Below are positions 30,727-40,297 of a stretch of 64,000 nt of DNA, piece after piece. The position numbers were made by a program, and so were the translations under genes. Every line of letters starts with the position of its first letter. Within the stretch, counting starts at the first letter, position 1. Source of the stretch: Actinomadura sp. WMMA1423 (GTDB lineage: Bacteria > Actinomycetota > Actinomycetes > Streptosporangiales > Streptosporangiaceae); the NCBI RefSeq assembly GCF_006547145.1, contig NZ_CP041244.1, forward strand, positions 496,001 to 560,000. The letters are read 5' to 3'. The notes under the pieces are model-generated. The model did no database searches. It was not told the origin of the DNA and saw only the letters and a program-made list of their open reading frames with translations.

Positions 30727-31458
30727 GTGCCATCCGCCGGTGAGGCCCGGGCCGCGAGCACGAAACGGCAGGCGGTGCGCCGCGAGCTCCTCGCGATGCT
30801 CGACGGCCTGGACGTCGGCGACGCGCTGCCGTCCGAGCGCCGGCTGGCCGAGGAGCTCGGCGTCTCGCGCCCGACGCTGCGCCAGGCCATCGACGGGCTC
30901 GTCGCCGACGGGCTGCTCGAGCGGCGGCACGGGAGCGGCACCTACGTGGCCGAACCCCGGATCGCCGTCTCGCTGACCATGACGTCGTTCACCGAGGACA
31001 TGATCAGGCGCGGGATGAAGCCGGGCGGGCGGGTGCTGTCGTTCCGCAGCGAGGCCGCGGGGGCGCGGATCGGCCGCAGGCTGGCCCTGTCGCCGGACGA
31101 AGAGGTATTTACCATTCGGCGCCTCCGGCTGGCCGACGGGGCCAGCATGGCCATCGAGACCCTGTACCTGCCGCGGGCGCTGATGCCGGGCCTGCGGCGG
31201 CACGAGCTGGAAGGGCGGTCGTTCTACGACCTGCTCCGGGGCGCCGGCGTCGTGATCGCCTCGGGCACCGAGACCATCGAGCCGACCGTCACCACCGCCG
31301 AGGAGGCCGCCGAGCTCGGCATCCCGGTGCACACGCCGGCGTTCCTGTTCGAGCGGATCACCAGGGACGCCGGCGGCCGGCCGCTGGAGTACGTCCGGTC
31401 CGTCTACCGCGGCGACCGGTACCGGCTGGAACTGGACCTGCGACCACCGAGCCACTGA
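30727..31458 (+). CDS. GntR-family regulator, HutC/UTRA type
   Basis: 243 residues from GTG 30727, 8 nt after GGAGG. The winged helix includes [20 protein letters not shown] and [20 protein letters not shown] (about 35-75); the rest is a UTRA effector domain ([20 protein letters not shown] to [20 protein letters not shown]). UTRA regulators sense phosphorylated sugars or amino-acid intermediates. Being upstream of PTS genes and a SIS protein, it probably represses them until the imported sugar phosphate appears, and itself through the DasR-like site. Confidence 0.9.
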   Translation: MPSAGEARAASTKRQAVRRELLAMLDGLDVGDALPSERRLAEELGVSRPTLRQAIDGLVADGLLERRHGSGTYVAEPRIAVSLTMTSFTEDMIRRGMKPGGRVLSFRSEAAGARIGRRLALSPDEEVFTIRRLRLADGASMAIETLYLPRALMPGLRRHELEGRSFYDLLRGAGVVIASGTETIEPTVTTAEEAAELGIPVHTPAFLFERITRDAGGRPLEYVRSVYRGDRYRLELDLRPPSH

Positions 31459-31560
31459 CCGCGCGCCCGGACTCCGAGCGCCGGGTCCGCGACCGCCCGT
31501 CCGCGCTGACAGGGGGCGACAGCGCACCACCCATCCCCCGAGATGTGAGGCGAGTTCACC

Positions 31561-32994
31561 ATGGACGTCATCAAGGACATCCTCACCTTCCTGGCCGACA
31601 ACGTGTTCGGCCAGGTGCCCATCCTCATCGGGCTCATCACGCTGATCGGCCTGCTCCTGCAGCGCAAGCGGTTCGAGGACGTCTTCGCCGGGGCGCTGCG
31701 CGCCACGATCGGCGTGGTCATCCTGTTCATCGGCGTGGAGGTCTTCACCGGCGGGCTGACGAGCTTCCAGACGGTGCTCGCCAGCGCGATGGGGACCACG
31801 CCGCCGAAGGCCGACAACACCCTCGCGGACTTCCTCGCCGACCAGGGCGGGACGATCGCGCTGGTGATCACGGTGGCGTTCCTGGCGCACGTGCTGGTGG
31901 TGCGGCTCTTCCCGGCGGCCCGCTACCTCTACCTCACCGGCCACCTGATGTTCTGGATCAGCACGGTCACGGTCGCCTCGCTGGTGACCATCGCGCCCGG
32001 CGCCGACCAGCTCACCCTGGTGCTCTGCGGGGCCGGGTTCGTCGCCGCGTACTGGACCCTCCAGCCGCTGTGGATGCGGCCGCTGATGCGGCGCGTCATG
32101 CCGGACGACCGGTTCGGCTTCGCCCACACCAGCTCGCTCGCCTGCCTGGTCACCGGCTACGCGGCCCGCCCGCTCGGCAGCCGCGAGAAGCACGACACCG
32201 AGAAGCTGAGGCTGCCCCGCCAGCTGTCGTTCTTCAAGGACGTCAACGTCAGCACCGCGCTGATCATCACCGTGATCATGCTGGTCGGGGTCGCGTTCGC
32301 CGACGACGGCGTGGTGGCCAAGGCCGCGGCCGAGATGGACGACAAGCTGTCGCCGTGGGTGTGGGCGATCCTGGTGGGCCTGCGCTTCGCGGGCGGCATC
32401 GCGATCCTGCTGTTCGGCGTGCGGATGTTCCTGGGCGAGATCGTCCCGGCGTTCAAGGGGTTCAGCGACCGCGTCATCCCGGGCACGCGCCCCGCGCTGG
32501 ACGCGCCCACCGTGTTCCCGGTCGCGCCGACCGCCGTCATGGTCGGCTTCGTCACCTCGACCGTGGTGTTCCTGGCGTGCCTCGGCGTGTTCGCCGGCGC
32601 CGGCTGGTTCACGCTGGCCCCGCCCATGATCATGCTGTTCTTCGTGGGCGGCGCGGCGGCGCTGTTCGGCAACGTGGTGGCGGGCTGGCGCGGCGCCGTC
32701 CTCGGCGGCGTGATCACCGGGCTCGTCCTCGCCGTCGGGCAGGCCGTCACCTGGGGCCTGTACGACAGCACCGCCCCCGAGCTCGCGACGCTCGCCGACC
32801 CCGACTGGTACGCGATCGCCTGGCTGCTGAAGGCCGCCGACCCGGTCGTCGGCGGCGCCTCGATCTGGCTCGTCCCCGCCGTCGCGCTCGCCGCGATGGT
32901 CGCCACCCTGCTGCTCCTCGGCCGCGCCGAGAAGCGCCGGGCGGCGGCCGAGGAGGAGGCGGCCCCCGAGACCGCGGCCCCCGCGGAGGCCTGA
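31561..32994 (+). CDS. PTS enzyme IIC, SgaT/UlaA family
   Basis: 477 residues with about eleven hydrophobic helices and no soluble domain. The start MDVIKDILTFLADNVFGQVP and conserved stretches (GVVILFIGVEVFTGGL, HLMFWISTVTVAS, GIAILLFGVRMFLGEIVPAF) match the ascorbate-type EIIC. It would move its sugar while IIB phosphorylates it. The acidic C-terminal tail is short. The substrate may not be ascorbate, since no UlaG/UlaD-type genes follow and a SIS protein does. General EI/HPr genes are elsewhere. Confidence 0.88.
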   Translation: MDVIKDILTFLADNVFGQVPILIGLITLIGLLLQRKRFEDVFAGALRATIGVVILFIGVEVFTGGLTSFQTVLASAMGTTPPKADNTLADFLADQGGTIALVITVAFLAHVLVVRLFPAARYLYLTGHLMFWISTVTVASLVTIAPGADQLTLVLCGAGFVAAYWTLQPLWMRPLMRRVMPDDRFGFAHTSSLACLVTGYAARPLGSREKHDTEKLRLPRQLSFFKDVNVSTALIITVIMLVGVAFADDGVVAKAAAEMDDKLSPWVWAILVGLRFAGGIAILLFGVRMFLGEIVPAFKGFSDRVIPGTRPALDAPTVFPVAPTAVMVGFVTSTVVFLACLGVFAGAGWFTLAPPMIMLFFVGGAAALFGNVVAGWRGAVLGGVITGLVLAVGQAVTWGLYDSTAPELATLADPDWYAIAWLLKAADPVVGGASIWLVPAVALAAMVATLLLLGRAEKRRAAAEEEAAPETAAPAEA

Positions 32995-33043
32995 CCGGCA
33001 CCGCGCGCGGGACCGACCGACCCTGCTAGGAGAGAAGACGGAC

Positions 33044-33346
33044 ATGGCACTGGACCGGCAACTGGAGATCCTCGCGGTCTGCGGCGTCGGCATGGGCTCC
33101 AGCCTGATGCTGAAGATGACCGCCGAGGACGCGCTGCGCTCGCTCGGCGTGGACGCGCGGGTCGAGAACACCGACGTGTCCACGGCGCGCGGCATGACGC
33201 CCGACGTGGTGATCGGCCAGGGCATGCACACCGGCGAGATCGCCGACCTCGCGCCCGTGGTCATCACCATCAGCGACTTCCTGGACAAGGAGGGCCTGGA
33301 GGCCCAGCTCAGGGAGCGCCTCACCGAGCAGGGCTGGCTCTCGTGA
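33044..33346 (+). CDS. PTS enzyme IIB, SgaB type
   Basis: 100 residues from ATG 33044 (AGGAGAG upstream). The phosphocysteine loop VCGVGMGSS has C13 as the phospho-acceptor, and TARGMTPDVVIGQGMHTGEI continues the IIB fold. It takes phosphate from the adjacent IIA and passes it to the sugar in IIC. The stop overlaps the IIA start (GTGA). Confidence 0.9.
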   Translation: MALDRQLEILAVCGVGMGSSLMLKMTAEDALRSLGVDARVENTDVSTARGMTPDVVIGQGMHTGEIADLAPVVITISDFLDKEGLEAQLRERLTEQGWLS

Positions 33347-33825
33347 CGGCCCGTCCCGAGGGGGCCGCTCCCAGCGCCCCGCCGCCGGGGACCGTCGTCA
33401 CCGCGACCGACGGGGCGGCCGCGGGCGACTGGCGGGAGGCCGTCCGGACGGCGGCCTCCGCGCTGGTCGGGGCCGGCGCCGCGGGCGGGGGCTACCCGGA
33501 GGCGTGCGTCCGCGTAGTGGAGGAGAACGGCCCGTACATCGTGCTGGCCAAGGGGCTCGCGCTCGTCCACGCCCGCCCCGAGGAGGGCGGCCTGGCCGTC
33601 GGCGTCGGTGTGACCCGGCTGGCGGCGCCGGTCGCGTTCGGCCATCCTGACAACGACCCGGTCGACCTGCTGCTGGCGTTCTGCACCCCGGGCCCCGACG
33701 CCCACGTCGGCACCCTGTCCGGGCTGGCGCGCGCTCTGTCGGGCGGCCTCGCCGAGCGGCTGCGCGCGGCGTCCGGCGAGGACGAGCTGGCCAGCATCCT
33801 GAAGGAGGCTCTACCGAATGCCTGA
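33343..33825 (+). CDS. PTS enzyme IIA, mannitol/fructose-type fold
   Basis: 160 residues from GTG 33343. The phosphohistidine motif is ALVHARPEEGG with H76, followed by GVGVTRLAAPVAFGHPDNDP and DAHVGTLSGLARAL, as in PTS_EIIA_2 proteins. The N-terminal 25 residues are Pro/Ala-rich and probably flexible. It completes the IIC-IIB-IIA set and overlaps the SIS gene by 8 bp. Confidence 0.88.
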   Translation: MTARPEGAAPSAPPPGTVVTATDGAAAGDWREAVRTAASALVGAGAAGGGYPEACVRVVEENGPYIVLAKGLALVHARPEEGGLAVGVGVTRLAAPVAFGHPDNDPVDLLLAFCTPGPDAHVGTLSGLARALSGGLAERLRAASGEDELASILKEALPNA

Positions 33826-34561
33826 CCCGGCGCCCTCCGGGATCCCCGCACGAGTGCGCGCCCTCCTCGACGACCTCGACGCGGCGTCGGGCGCGGCGGC
33901 CCGCGAGGCCGCCGCGCTGCTGCTCGACGCGATCGAGGCGGACGGGATCGTGCACGTCGCCGGCGCCGGGCACTCCCTGGCGATGGTGTGCGAGACGTTC
34001 TACCGGGCCGGCGGCCTCGCCGCCGTCCGCCCGATCTGGGACCCCGCCGTGCTCCCGCTCGACCACGCGGTGCGCAGCACCCGCGCCGAACGGCGGGACG
34101 GGGTGGGGCGCGCCGTGGTCGAGAAGGCGGCGCCCGCCCCGCCCGACGTGGCGGTGGTGTTCTCCACCAGCGGCCGCAACCCCTATCCGGTGGAGGTCGC
34201 GCGGGAGTGCGCGGCGCGGGGCGTGCCGGTCGTCGCGGTGACCTCGGCGCGGGCGTCGCGGGGCGCGGCGGCGCGGACCGACACGACCCTCGCCGACCAC
34301 GCGGCCATCGTGCTCGACACGTGCGTCCCGCCCGGGGACGTCCTGCACCCCGCGGGCGCGCCGCGCACCGCGGCGGTCTCCACCGTCCTCGCCGCGTACG
34401 CGTGGGCGCGGGTGCTGGCCGACCTCGACGACCTCGCGGCCGAGCGCGGCGCCGAGCCGCCGCGCTGGACGAGCGCGAACGTCCCCGGCGGGGACGAGGT
34501 GAACGCCGCGCTGCTGGAGCGCTACCGCCACCGCGTCCCCGAACTGACGGGCGAGGCCTAG
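33818..34561 (+). CDS. SIS-domain sugar isomerase-like protein
   Basis: 247 residues. The SIS fold is visible: IVHVAGAGHSLAMVCETFYR (44-63) is the first strand-loop-helix, VAVVFSTSGRNPYPVEVARE the phosphosugar-binding Ser loop, and VPVVAVTSARASRG the next strand. SIS proteins isomerise or bind phosphosugars, often amino sugars. Co-translation with the PTS suggests it handles the imported sugar phosphate. Exact substrate unknown. Confidence 0.82.
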   Translation: MPDPAPSGIPARVRALLDDLDAASGAAAREAAALLLDAIEADGIVHVAGAGHSLAMVCETFYRAGGLAAVRPIWDPAVLPLDHAVRSTRAERRDGVGRAVVEKAAPAPPDVAVVFSTSGRNPYPVEVARECAARGVPVVAVTSARASRGAAARTDTTLADHAAIVLDTCVPPGDVLHPAGAPRTAAVSTVLAAYAWARVLADLDDLAAERGAEPPRWTSANVPGGDEVNAALLERYRHRVPELTGEA

Positions 34562-34658
34562 CCGGGAACCAGGGATCTCCCCGCGGCGTTTCTCATGTAG
34601 CCGGACCTGCCCCCTATGACATGATGCGGGGCTACATCGGACCGGAACGAGGAGCGAG

Positions 34659-34916
34659 ATGACGACGAGACCGACCGGGGACGAGCTTCTTGCCGTGTTC
34701 ACGCGCGCGGACCTCGGCGGCGACGAGAAGCTCGACCTGATGGAGTTCACGCTCGTGCTGGACGAGCTGGGCCTGTCCTGGACGCGGGCCGAGACGCAGG
34801 ACAGGTTCGAGAGGGCGGACAGCAACCTCGACGGGTTCATCTCCTACGGCGAGTTCCGCGCCATCCTGGAGTCCCAGGGCTGGGTCGAGGGGCCCCTGCC
34901 CGGCGCCCGCGCCTGA
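34659..34916 (+). CDS. EF-hand calcium-binding protein
   Basis: 85 residues from ATG 34659 (GAGGAGCG upstream). Two EF-hand loops: the second (D54-x-N56-x-D58-G59-x-I61 ... E65) is canonical. The first (D18 ... D22 ... E29) has the right length, but Gly and Glu at two ligand or turn positions, so its calcium affinity may be lower. Such small calmodulin-like proteins occur in actinomycetes and are linked to aerial growth or spore dormancy. It has its own upstream region and a strong downstream terminator. Confidence 0.9.
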   Translation: MTTRPTGDELLAVFTRADLGGDEKLDLMEFTLVLDELGLSWTRAETQDRFERADSNLDGFISYGEFRAILESQGWVEGPLPGARA

Positions 34917-34949
34917 CGGCGCGGCGGAGAAGACAGCGGAACAAGACGA

Positions 34950-34975
34950 GGGCCCGCCGGACGGCCGGCGGGCCC
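34950..34975. terminator. Bidirectional terminator between EF-hand and pgi genes
   Basis: GGGCCCGCCGG (34950-34960), ACGG loop, CCGGCGGGCCC (34965-34975): a perfect 11-bp stem, followed by TTCGC. Convergent genes on both sides make a shared terminator likely. Confidence 0.8.
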
Positions 34976-34996
34976 TTCGCGCGCCTGCCGGCCGGC

Positions 34997-36625
34997 TCAG
35001 ACCTTGCGGCCGCGCAGCTCCCGGTACCTGCGCACGAGCGCGGCGGTGGACGGATCGGGCGTCTCGGACGGCGGCTCCTGCGAGGTGAGCGCGGGGGCGA
35101 GGTCCTTCGCCATCACCTTGCCGAGCTCGACGCCCCACTGGTCGAAGGAGTCGATGCCCCAGACCGTCCCCTCGACGAACACGATGTGCTCGTAGAGCGC
35201 GACCAGCGAGCCGAGGGTCTTCGGCGTCAGCCTCGGCACGAGGAGCGTGCTGCTCGGGCGGTTGCCGGGCATGACCTTGTGCGGGACGAGCGCGGCCGGC
35301 GTGCCGTCGGCGGCGATCTCCTCGGCGGTCCTGCCGAACGCGAGGGCCGAGGTCTGCGCGAGCATGTTCGCGGTGAGCAGGTCGTGCATGCCCTCGCGGT
35401 CCTCGAACGGCTCGGCGAAGCCGATGAAGTCCGCGGGCACGAGCCGGGTCCCCTGGTGCAGCAGCTGGTAGAAGGCGTGCTGCCCGTTGGTGCCGGGCTC
35501 GCCCCAGAAGATCGCGCCGGTCTGCGCGACGACGGGCGCGCCGTCGGCCCGCACCGACTTGCCGTTGGACTCCATCGTGAGCTGCTGGAGGTAGGCGGGG
35601 AACCGCGAAAGGCGCTGGCTGTAGGGCAGGACGGCCCGCGTCTGCGCGCCGAAGAAGTCGGTGTACCAGACGCCGAGCAGCCCCATCAGCACCGGCATGT
35701 TCGCCTCGAACGGCGCGGTGCGGAAGTGCTCGTCGACCTCCCGGAACCCCGCGAGCATCTCGCGGAAGGCCTCGCCGCCGATCGCGATCATCAGCGACAG
35801 GCCGATGGCCCCGTCGAAGGAGTAGCGCCCGCCCACCCAGTCCCAGAAGCCGAACATGTTGGCGGTGTCGATGCCGAACTCGGCGACCCGCTCGGCGTTG
35901 GTGGACACGGCGACGAAGTGGCGGGAGACGGCGTCGTCGCCGAGCCGCTCGGTCAGCCACCGCCGCGCGACCTTGGCGTTGGTGAGGGTCTCCAGCGTCC
36001 CGAACGTCTTGGAGCTGATGACGAACAGCGTCTGCTCGGGGTCGAGTCCGGCGAGCTTGCCGAGGATGTCGGCCGGGTCGATGTTGGAGACGAACCGGCA
36101 GGCGACGCCCGCGTCGGCGAAGTCGTGCAGGGCCTCGTAGGCCATGGCGGGGCCGAGGTCGGAGCCGCCGATGCCGATGTTGACGACGGTCGTGATGCGC
36201 TTGCCGGTGAAGCCCGTCCACTCCCCCGACCGGACGCGGCCGGCGAAGTCGGCCATCTTGTCCAGCACGGCGTGCACGTCGCCCGCGACGTCCTGCCCGT
36301 CCACCGTCAGGGCCTCGCCGGGCGGCAGCCGCAGCGCGGTGTGCAGGACGGCGCGGTCCTCGCTGGCGTTGATGTGCTCCCCGGCGAACATCGCCTCGAT
36401 CCTGGCGCGCAGCCCGGCCCGCTCGGCGAGCGCCGCGAGCAGCGTCAGGGTCTCGCCGGTGACGCGGTGCTTGGAGTAGTCCAGGAACAAGTCCCCCGCG
36501 GCCACGGTCATCCGGTCGGCGCGGTCCGGATCGTCCGCGAAGAGCTCGCGCAGGTGCCGCCCCGCGATCGCCGCGTGGTGCTCGGCCAGCGCGGTCCATT
36601 CGGGCGACTCGGTGATATCTGCCAT
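34997..36625 (-). CDS. pgi: Glucose-6-phosphate isomerase
   Basis: 542 residues from ATG 36625 (an upstream in-frame ATG at 36637 would add four). Signature regions: [33 protein letters not shown], the motif [35 protein letters not shown] with the catalytic Glu/His region, and [11 protein letters not shown] with the C-terminal lysine. It interconverts glucose 6-phosphate and fructose 6-phosphate in glycolysis and gluconeogenesis. Length and motifs are complete. Confidence 0.97.
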   Translation of the reverse strand: MADITESPEWTALAEHHAAIAGRHLRELFADDPDRADRMTVAAGDLFLDYSKHRVTGETLTLLAALAERAGLRARIEAMFAGEHINASEDRAVLHTALRLPPGEALTVDGQDVAGDVHAVLDKMADFAGRVRSGEWTGFTGKRITTVVNIGIGGSDLGPAMAYEALHDFADAGVACRFVSNIDPADILGKLAGLDPEQTLFVISSKTFGTLETLTNAKVARRWLTERLGDDAVSRHFVAVSTNAERVAEFGIDTANMFGFWDWVGGRYSFDGAIGLSLMIAIGGEAFREMLAGFREVDEHFRTAPFEANMPVLMGLLGVWYTDFFGAQTRAVLPYSQRLSRFPAYLQQLTMESNGKSVRADGAPVVAQTGAIFWGEPGTNGQHAFYQLLHQGTRLVPADFIGFAEPFEDREGMHDLLTANMLAQTSALAFGRTAEEIAADGTPAALVPHKVMPGNRPSSTLLVPRLTPKTLGSLVALYEHIVFVEGTVWGIDSFDQWGVELGKVMAKDLAPALTSQEPPSETPDPSTAALVRRYRELRGRKV

Positions 36626-36837
36626 TGCCTCTCTCATCTCCTCGTGGGGGCGAGGGCGTACCCCCGCGGGCGCGCGCCGAACGTCCCCCGGACGCCGCGC
36701 CGGACCCCACCGGCGATCATAGGTCGACCGCGCGCGACGGTATCAGGGCCGTCCCCGGTCCCGGGGCGCTCCGCCCCGGCCGCCGCGCCCGCCGGGCCCG
36801 CGAGTAGGGTCGCCCGCAGGCCGCAGGAGGTGCCCGG

Positions 36838-37644
36838 ATGAGCGACGTCCCCCACGGCATCGCGCGCGTGTTCGACCTGGCGCCGCTCGGCGGCGACTCC
36901 TTCACGGCCGCGTCGCCGCGCGCCGGGCGGCCGCGGCTGTTCGGCGGGCAGGTCGCCGGGCAGAGCCTGCGCGCCGCGTGCCTGACCGCGGGCGGCCGGC
37001 CGCCGCACTCGCTGCACGCCTACTTCATCCGCCCGGGCACGCCGGACGAGCCCCTGGTGCTGGACGTGGCCCGCACCCGCGACGGCCGCTCCTTCTCGAC
37101 CCGGCACGTCACCGCGAGCCAGGGCGGCAAGCCGATCCTCGAGCTGATCGCCTCGTTCCACGCGCCGGAGGACGGGTTCGACTGGCAGGCCGGCCCGCCG
37201 CCGGCCGCGCCCGGCCCGGAGGGGCTCGCCGAGCCGGAGCTGCCCGCGTTCTTCCGGCACCCCGCCGGGTTCGACATCAGGGTCGTGGACCCGCCCGCCG
37301 ATGGCGGGTTCCCCATGCCGCACCCGTTCTGGATCAGGACGTCGGCGCCGATCGGGGACGACCCCTCGCTGCACGCCTGCCTCATCGCCTACCTGTCGGA
37401 CATGGGAATGGTCAGCAGCGCCCGCGCGCCCGGCTCGCCGCCGCGCCTCGCGACCGCGGTCACGCTCGACCACGCGGTGTGGTTCCACCGCCCGCCGCGC
37501 GCCGACCGGTGGCTGCTGTACTCCGCGGACCCGGTCACGAACCACGGCGCGCGCGGCCTCGTCCGCGGCGCGCTCCACACGGCGGACGGCACGCTCGTCG
37601 CCACCGTCGCCCAGGAGGCGCTCCTGCGCCCCGCCGCCCCCTGA
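36838..37644 (+). CDS. tesB: Acyl-CoA thioesterase II
   Basis: 268 residues from ATG 36838 (AGGAGG upstream). A double hot-dog TesB protein: LFGGQVAGQSLRAA near the N-terminus, HSLHAYFIRPGTPDEPLVLD, SFSTRHVTASQGGKPILEL, then AYLSDMG with the catalytic Asp (D188) and HGARGLVRGALHTADGTLVA near the end. It hydrolyses acyl-CoA thioesters. Divergent from pgi over a 212-bp gap (36626-36837) in which no clear promoter elements were identified. Confidence 0.95.
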   Translation: MSDVPHGIARVFDLAPLGGDSFTAASPRAGRPRLFGGQVAGQSLRAACLTAGGRPPHSLHAYFIRPGTPDEPLVLDVARTRDGRSFSTRHVTASQGGKPILELIASFHAPEDGFDWQAGPPPAAPGPEGLAEPELPAFFRHPAGFDIRVVDPPADGGFPMPHPFWIRTSAPIGDDPSLHACLIAYLSDMGMVSSARAPGSPPRLATAVTLDHAVWFHRPPRADRWLLYSADPVTNHGARGLVRGALHTADGTLVATVAQEALLRPAAP

Positions 37645-37680
37645 GCCGCCGCGACACCGGGGCACCGCTCTCGTCGGCCG

Positions 37681-37700
37681 CCGCGCGAGAAGGCGCGCGG
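37681..37700 (+). terminator. Possible terminator after tesB
   Basis: CCGCGCG-AGAAGG-CGCGCGG, a perfect 7-bp GC stem with a 6-nt loop, 36 bp after the tesB stop. No U-tract; modest support. Confidence 0.4.
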
Positions 37701-37773
37701 CGCGATCATGGCCGGGGCTAGGCTCGGCCTCGGCCGCGCAGGGCGGGCGGATCGCGTTTCGAGGGGGTCCCGA

Positions 37774-38793
37774 GTGGGCGAGCGGGCGTTCTGGGTGGGC
37801 ACGTACACCGGCGAGGCCGGCGGCGGCGCCGGGATCTACCGGGTCGTGCGCGGAGCGGACGGCGCGCTGCGGGCGGACGGGCTCGCGGCGGAGGCGGTGT
37901 GCCCCTCGTACCTGGCCGTCCACCCGACCAGGAAGGTCCTCTACGCGGTCCGGGAGGAGGAGCCCGGCGGCGTCGCGGCATACGAGGTGGCCGGCGCGCG
38001 GCTGAAGGGGCTCGGCGAGCGCGAGGCCGGGGCACTGCCCTGCCACCTGTCGGTCGCTCCGGACGGCGGGCGCCTCCTCGTCGCCGACTACGGGTCCGGG
38101 ACCGTCAGGGCCTACCCGCTCGGGCCCGACGGCGGGTTCGCCGGCGACCCCGGCGTGGTGGAGGGGCACGGCAGGGGGCCGAGGGCGGACCGCCAGGAGG
38201 GCCCGCACGCCCATATGGTCGTCTCTGCTCCGGACGGGACCGTCCTGGCGACCGACCTCGGAGCGGACCTCGTGCGGTCCTTCCGGTTCGAGGGCGGCGC
38301 CCTGCGGCTCGCCGGGGAGACGGCCCTACCGGCCGGGTGCGGGCCGCGGCACCTGGTCGTCCACCCGAGCGGGCACGTGCACGTGCTGGCGGAACTGGCC
38401 GCGGTCGTCCTCGTCCTGAGGCCGGTCGACGGGTACGCGCGCCTGGAGGCGGCGGCGGAGTCCCCCGCGACGGCCGCTCCGTCGGGCGACCCCGCCCAGG
38501 GCGCGGCGATCAAGCTGGGCGACGGGGGCAGGTACGTCTACACGTCCATGCGCGGCACGGACGTGGTGACGGCCCACCGGGTCCTGGACGGCGGCGCGGC
38601 GCTGGCGCCCGTCGCGGACGTCCCGTCCGGCGGGCACTGGCCGCGCGACCTGCACGTGGACGGCGAGTGGATGCACGTGGCCAACGAGCGCGGCGGCGGC
38701 GTCGCGACCTTCCGGATCGGGCCGGACGGCGTCCCCGCCCCGGCGGGACCCCCCGTGGCCCTCCCCTCGCCGGTATGCGTGGTCCCCGGCTGA
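37774..38793 (+). CDS. Lactonase family 7-bladed beta-propeller protein
   Basis: 339 residues from GTG 37774, preceded by GAGGGGG; a longer frame upstream lacks a ribosome site. Propeller repeats typical of YbhE/6-phosphogluconolactonase (Pgl) enzymes are present: FWVGTYTGEAGGGAGIY, PSYLAVHPTRKVLYAV, PCHLSVAPDGGRLLVADYGS, GPHAHMVVSAPDG and GCGPRHLVVHPSGHVHVLAE. It probably hydrolyses a sugar lactone such as 6-phosphogluconolactone, linking to the pentose phosphate route next to pgi, but carboxymuconate cyclase homologues share the fold. Confidence 0.85.
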   Translation: MGERAFWVGTYTGEAGGGAGIYRVVRGADGALRADGLAAEAVCPSYLAVHPTRKVLYAVREEEPGGVAAYEVAGARLKGLGEREAGALPCHLSVAPDGGRLLVADYGSGTVRAYPLGPDGGFAGDPGVVEGHGRGPRADRQEGPHAHMVVSAPDGTVLATDLGADLVRSFRFEGGALRLAGETALPAGCGPRHLVVHPSGHVHVLAELAAVVLVLRPVDGYARLEAAAESPATAAPSGDPAQGAAIKLGDGGRYVYTSMRGTDVVTAHRVLDGGAALAPVADVPSGGHWPRDLHVDGEWMHVANERGGGVATFRIGPDGVPAPAGPPVALPSPVCVVPG

Positions 38794-38877
38794 CCGCCGG
38801 TCCCGGCGGGCGTTTCCCGCAGGGCCCCTCGGGCACGTCCCGGGTGAACGAGCCCGACACCCAGGGAGCATCCGGAC

Positions 38878-40257
38878 ATGACGACGATCGCCACGACCAA
38901 CCCCGCGACGGGCGAGGTCGAGAAGACCTTCGACGCGCTGGCCGACGAGGAGGTCGACCGGCGCGTCGCGCGGGCGGCGGAGACGTTCGCCTCCTACCGC
39001 GCCGTCCCGATGGAGCGGCGGGCGGAGTGGATGAACGCGGCGGCGGGCATCCTCGACCGGGACGCCGACCAGATCGGCGCCATGCTGACCACCGAGATGG
39101 GCAAGACGCTGAAGGCGGCGGTGGCGGAGGCGCGGAAGTGCGCGAAGGCGTGCCGGTACTACGCCGGGCACGCGGCGGAGTTCATGGCCGAGCGGCGTCC
39201 CGCCGACCCCGCGGACGTGAACGCGAGCGACGCCTACGTCCGCTACGAGCCGCTCGGGCCGGTGCTGGCGGTCATGCCGTGGAACTTCCCGCTGTGGCAG
39301 GTGATCAGGTTCGCGGCGCCGGCGCTGATGGCGGGGAACGTGGGGCTGCTGAAGCACTCCTCCAACGTCCCCCAGACGGCGCTGTTCCTGGAGGACCTGT
39401 TCCGCCGCGCCGGGTTCCCCGAAGGCGCGTTCCAGACGCTGCTGATCGGCTCGGCGAAGGTCGAGCGGGTGCTGCGCGACCCGCGGGTGAAGGCGGCGAC
39501 GCTCACCGGCAGCGAGCCCGCCGGGCGGTCGGTCGCCTCGATCGCCGGGGACGAGATCAAGCCCACGGTGCTGGAGCTCGGCGGCAGCGACCCGTTCGTG
39601 GTGATGCCGTCCGCCGACCTGGAGGCCGCGGCGCGCACGGCGGCGGAGTCCCGCTGCCTCAACAACGGGCAGAGCTGCATCTCGGCCAAGCGCTTCATCG
39701 TCGACACCGGCTGCGCCGACGAGTTCGAGCGGCTGTTCGTGGAGCACATGCGCGCCAAGCGCGTCGGGGACCCGATGGACGAGGCCACCGACGTCGGCCC
39801 GCTCGTCAGCGAGCAGGGCCGCGCCGAGGCCGAGGAGCTCGTCGCCGACGCGGTCGCCAAGGGCGCGACGGTGCTGTGCGGCGGCGAGCGCCCGGACGGG
39901 CCCGGCTGGTACTACCCGCCGACGGTGGTCTCCGGGGTGACGCCCGAGATGCGGATGTACCACGAGGAGGTCTTCGCGCCGGTCGCGACGCTGCTGCGCG
40001 TGAACGGGGCCGCGGAGGCCGTCGAGGTCGCCAACGCCACGGGCTTCGGGCTCGGCTCCAACGCCTGGACGCGCGACGACGGCGAGCGGGAGCTGTTCGT
40101 CCGGGAGCTGGACGCCGGGCAGGTGTTCGTCAACGGGATGACGACCTCCTACCCCGAGCTGCCGTTCGGCGGGGTCAAGCGCTCCGGGTACGGGCGCGAG
40201 CTGTCGGCGGACGGCCTGCGCGCCTTCTGCAACGCCAAGACCGTCTGGGTCGGCTGA
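38878..40257 (+). CDS. gabD: Succinate-semialdehyde dehydrogenase, NADP type
   Basis: 459 residues from ATG 38878 (GGGAG upstream). ALDH motifs: PWNFP (N136), VLELGGSDPF (E233) and NNGQSCISAKR (C267), with PFGGVKRSGYGREL near the end, and the overall pattern fits the GabD group. It oxidises succinic semialdehyde to succinate. Aldehyde specificity is not proven. It is convergent with the dioxovalerate dehydrogenase gene and separated from it by only 40 bp. Confidence 0.88.
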   Translation: MTTIATTNPATGEVEKTFDALADEEVDRRVARAAETFASYRAVPMERRAEWMNAAAGILDRDADQIGAMLTTEMGKTLKAAVAEARKCAKACRYYAGHAAEFMAERRPADPADVNASDAYVRYEPLGPVLAVMPWNFPLWQVIRFAAPALMAGNVGLLKHSSNVPQTALFLEDLFRRAGFPEGAFQTLLIGSAKVERVLRDPRVKAATLTGSEPAGRSVASIAGDEIKPTVLELGGSDPFVVMPSADLEAAARTAAESRCLNNGQSCISAKRFIVDTGCADEFERLFVEHMRAKRVGDPMDEATDVGPLVSEQGRAEAEELVADAVAKGATVLCGGERPDGPGWYYPPTVVSGVTPEMRMYHEEVFAPVATLLRVNGAAEAVEVANATGFGLGSNAWTRDDGERELFVRELDAGQVFVNGMTTSYPELPFGGVKRSGYGRELSADGLRAFCNAKTVWVG

Positions 40258-40297
40258 CTGCGCCCCGGCCCGACGTGGGCGGCGGACCGGGAGCGGC

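Noticed and set aside
30709..33705. 998-codon open frame on the minus strand
   Set aside because: Arg/Gly/Ala-rich composition with no domains; it lies opposite the GntR and PTS genes, whose motifs and ribosome sites are clear.
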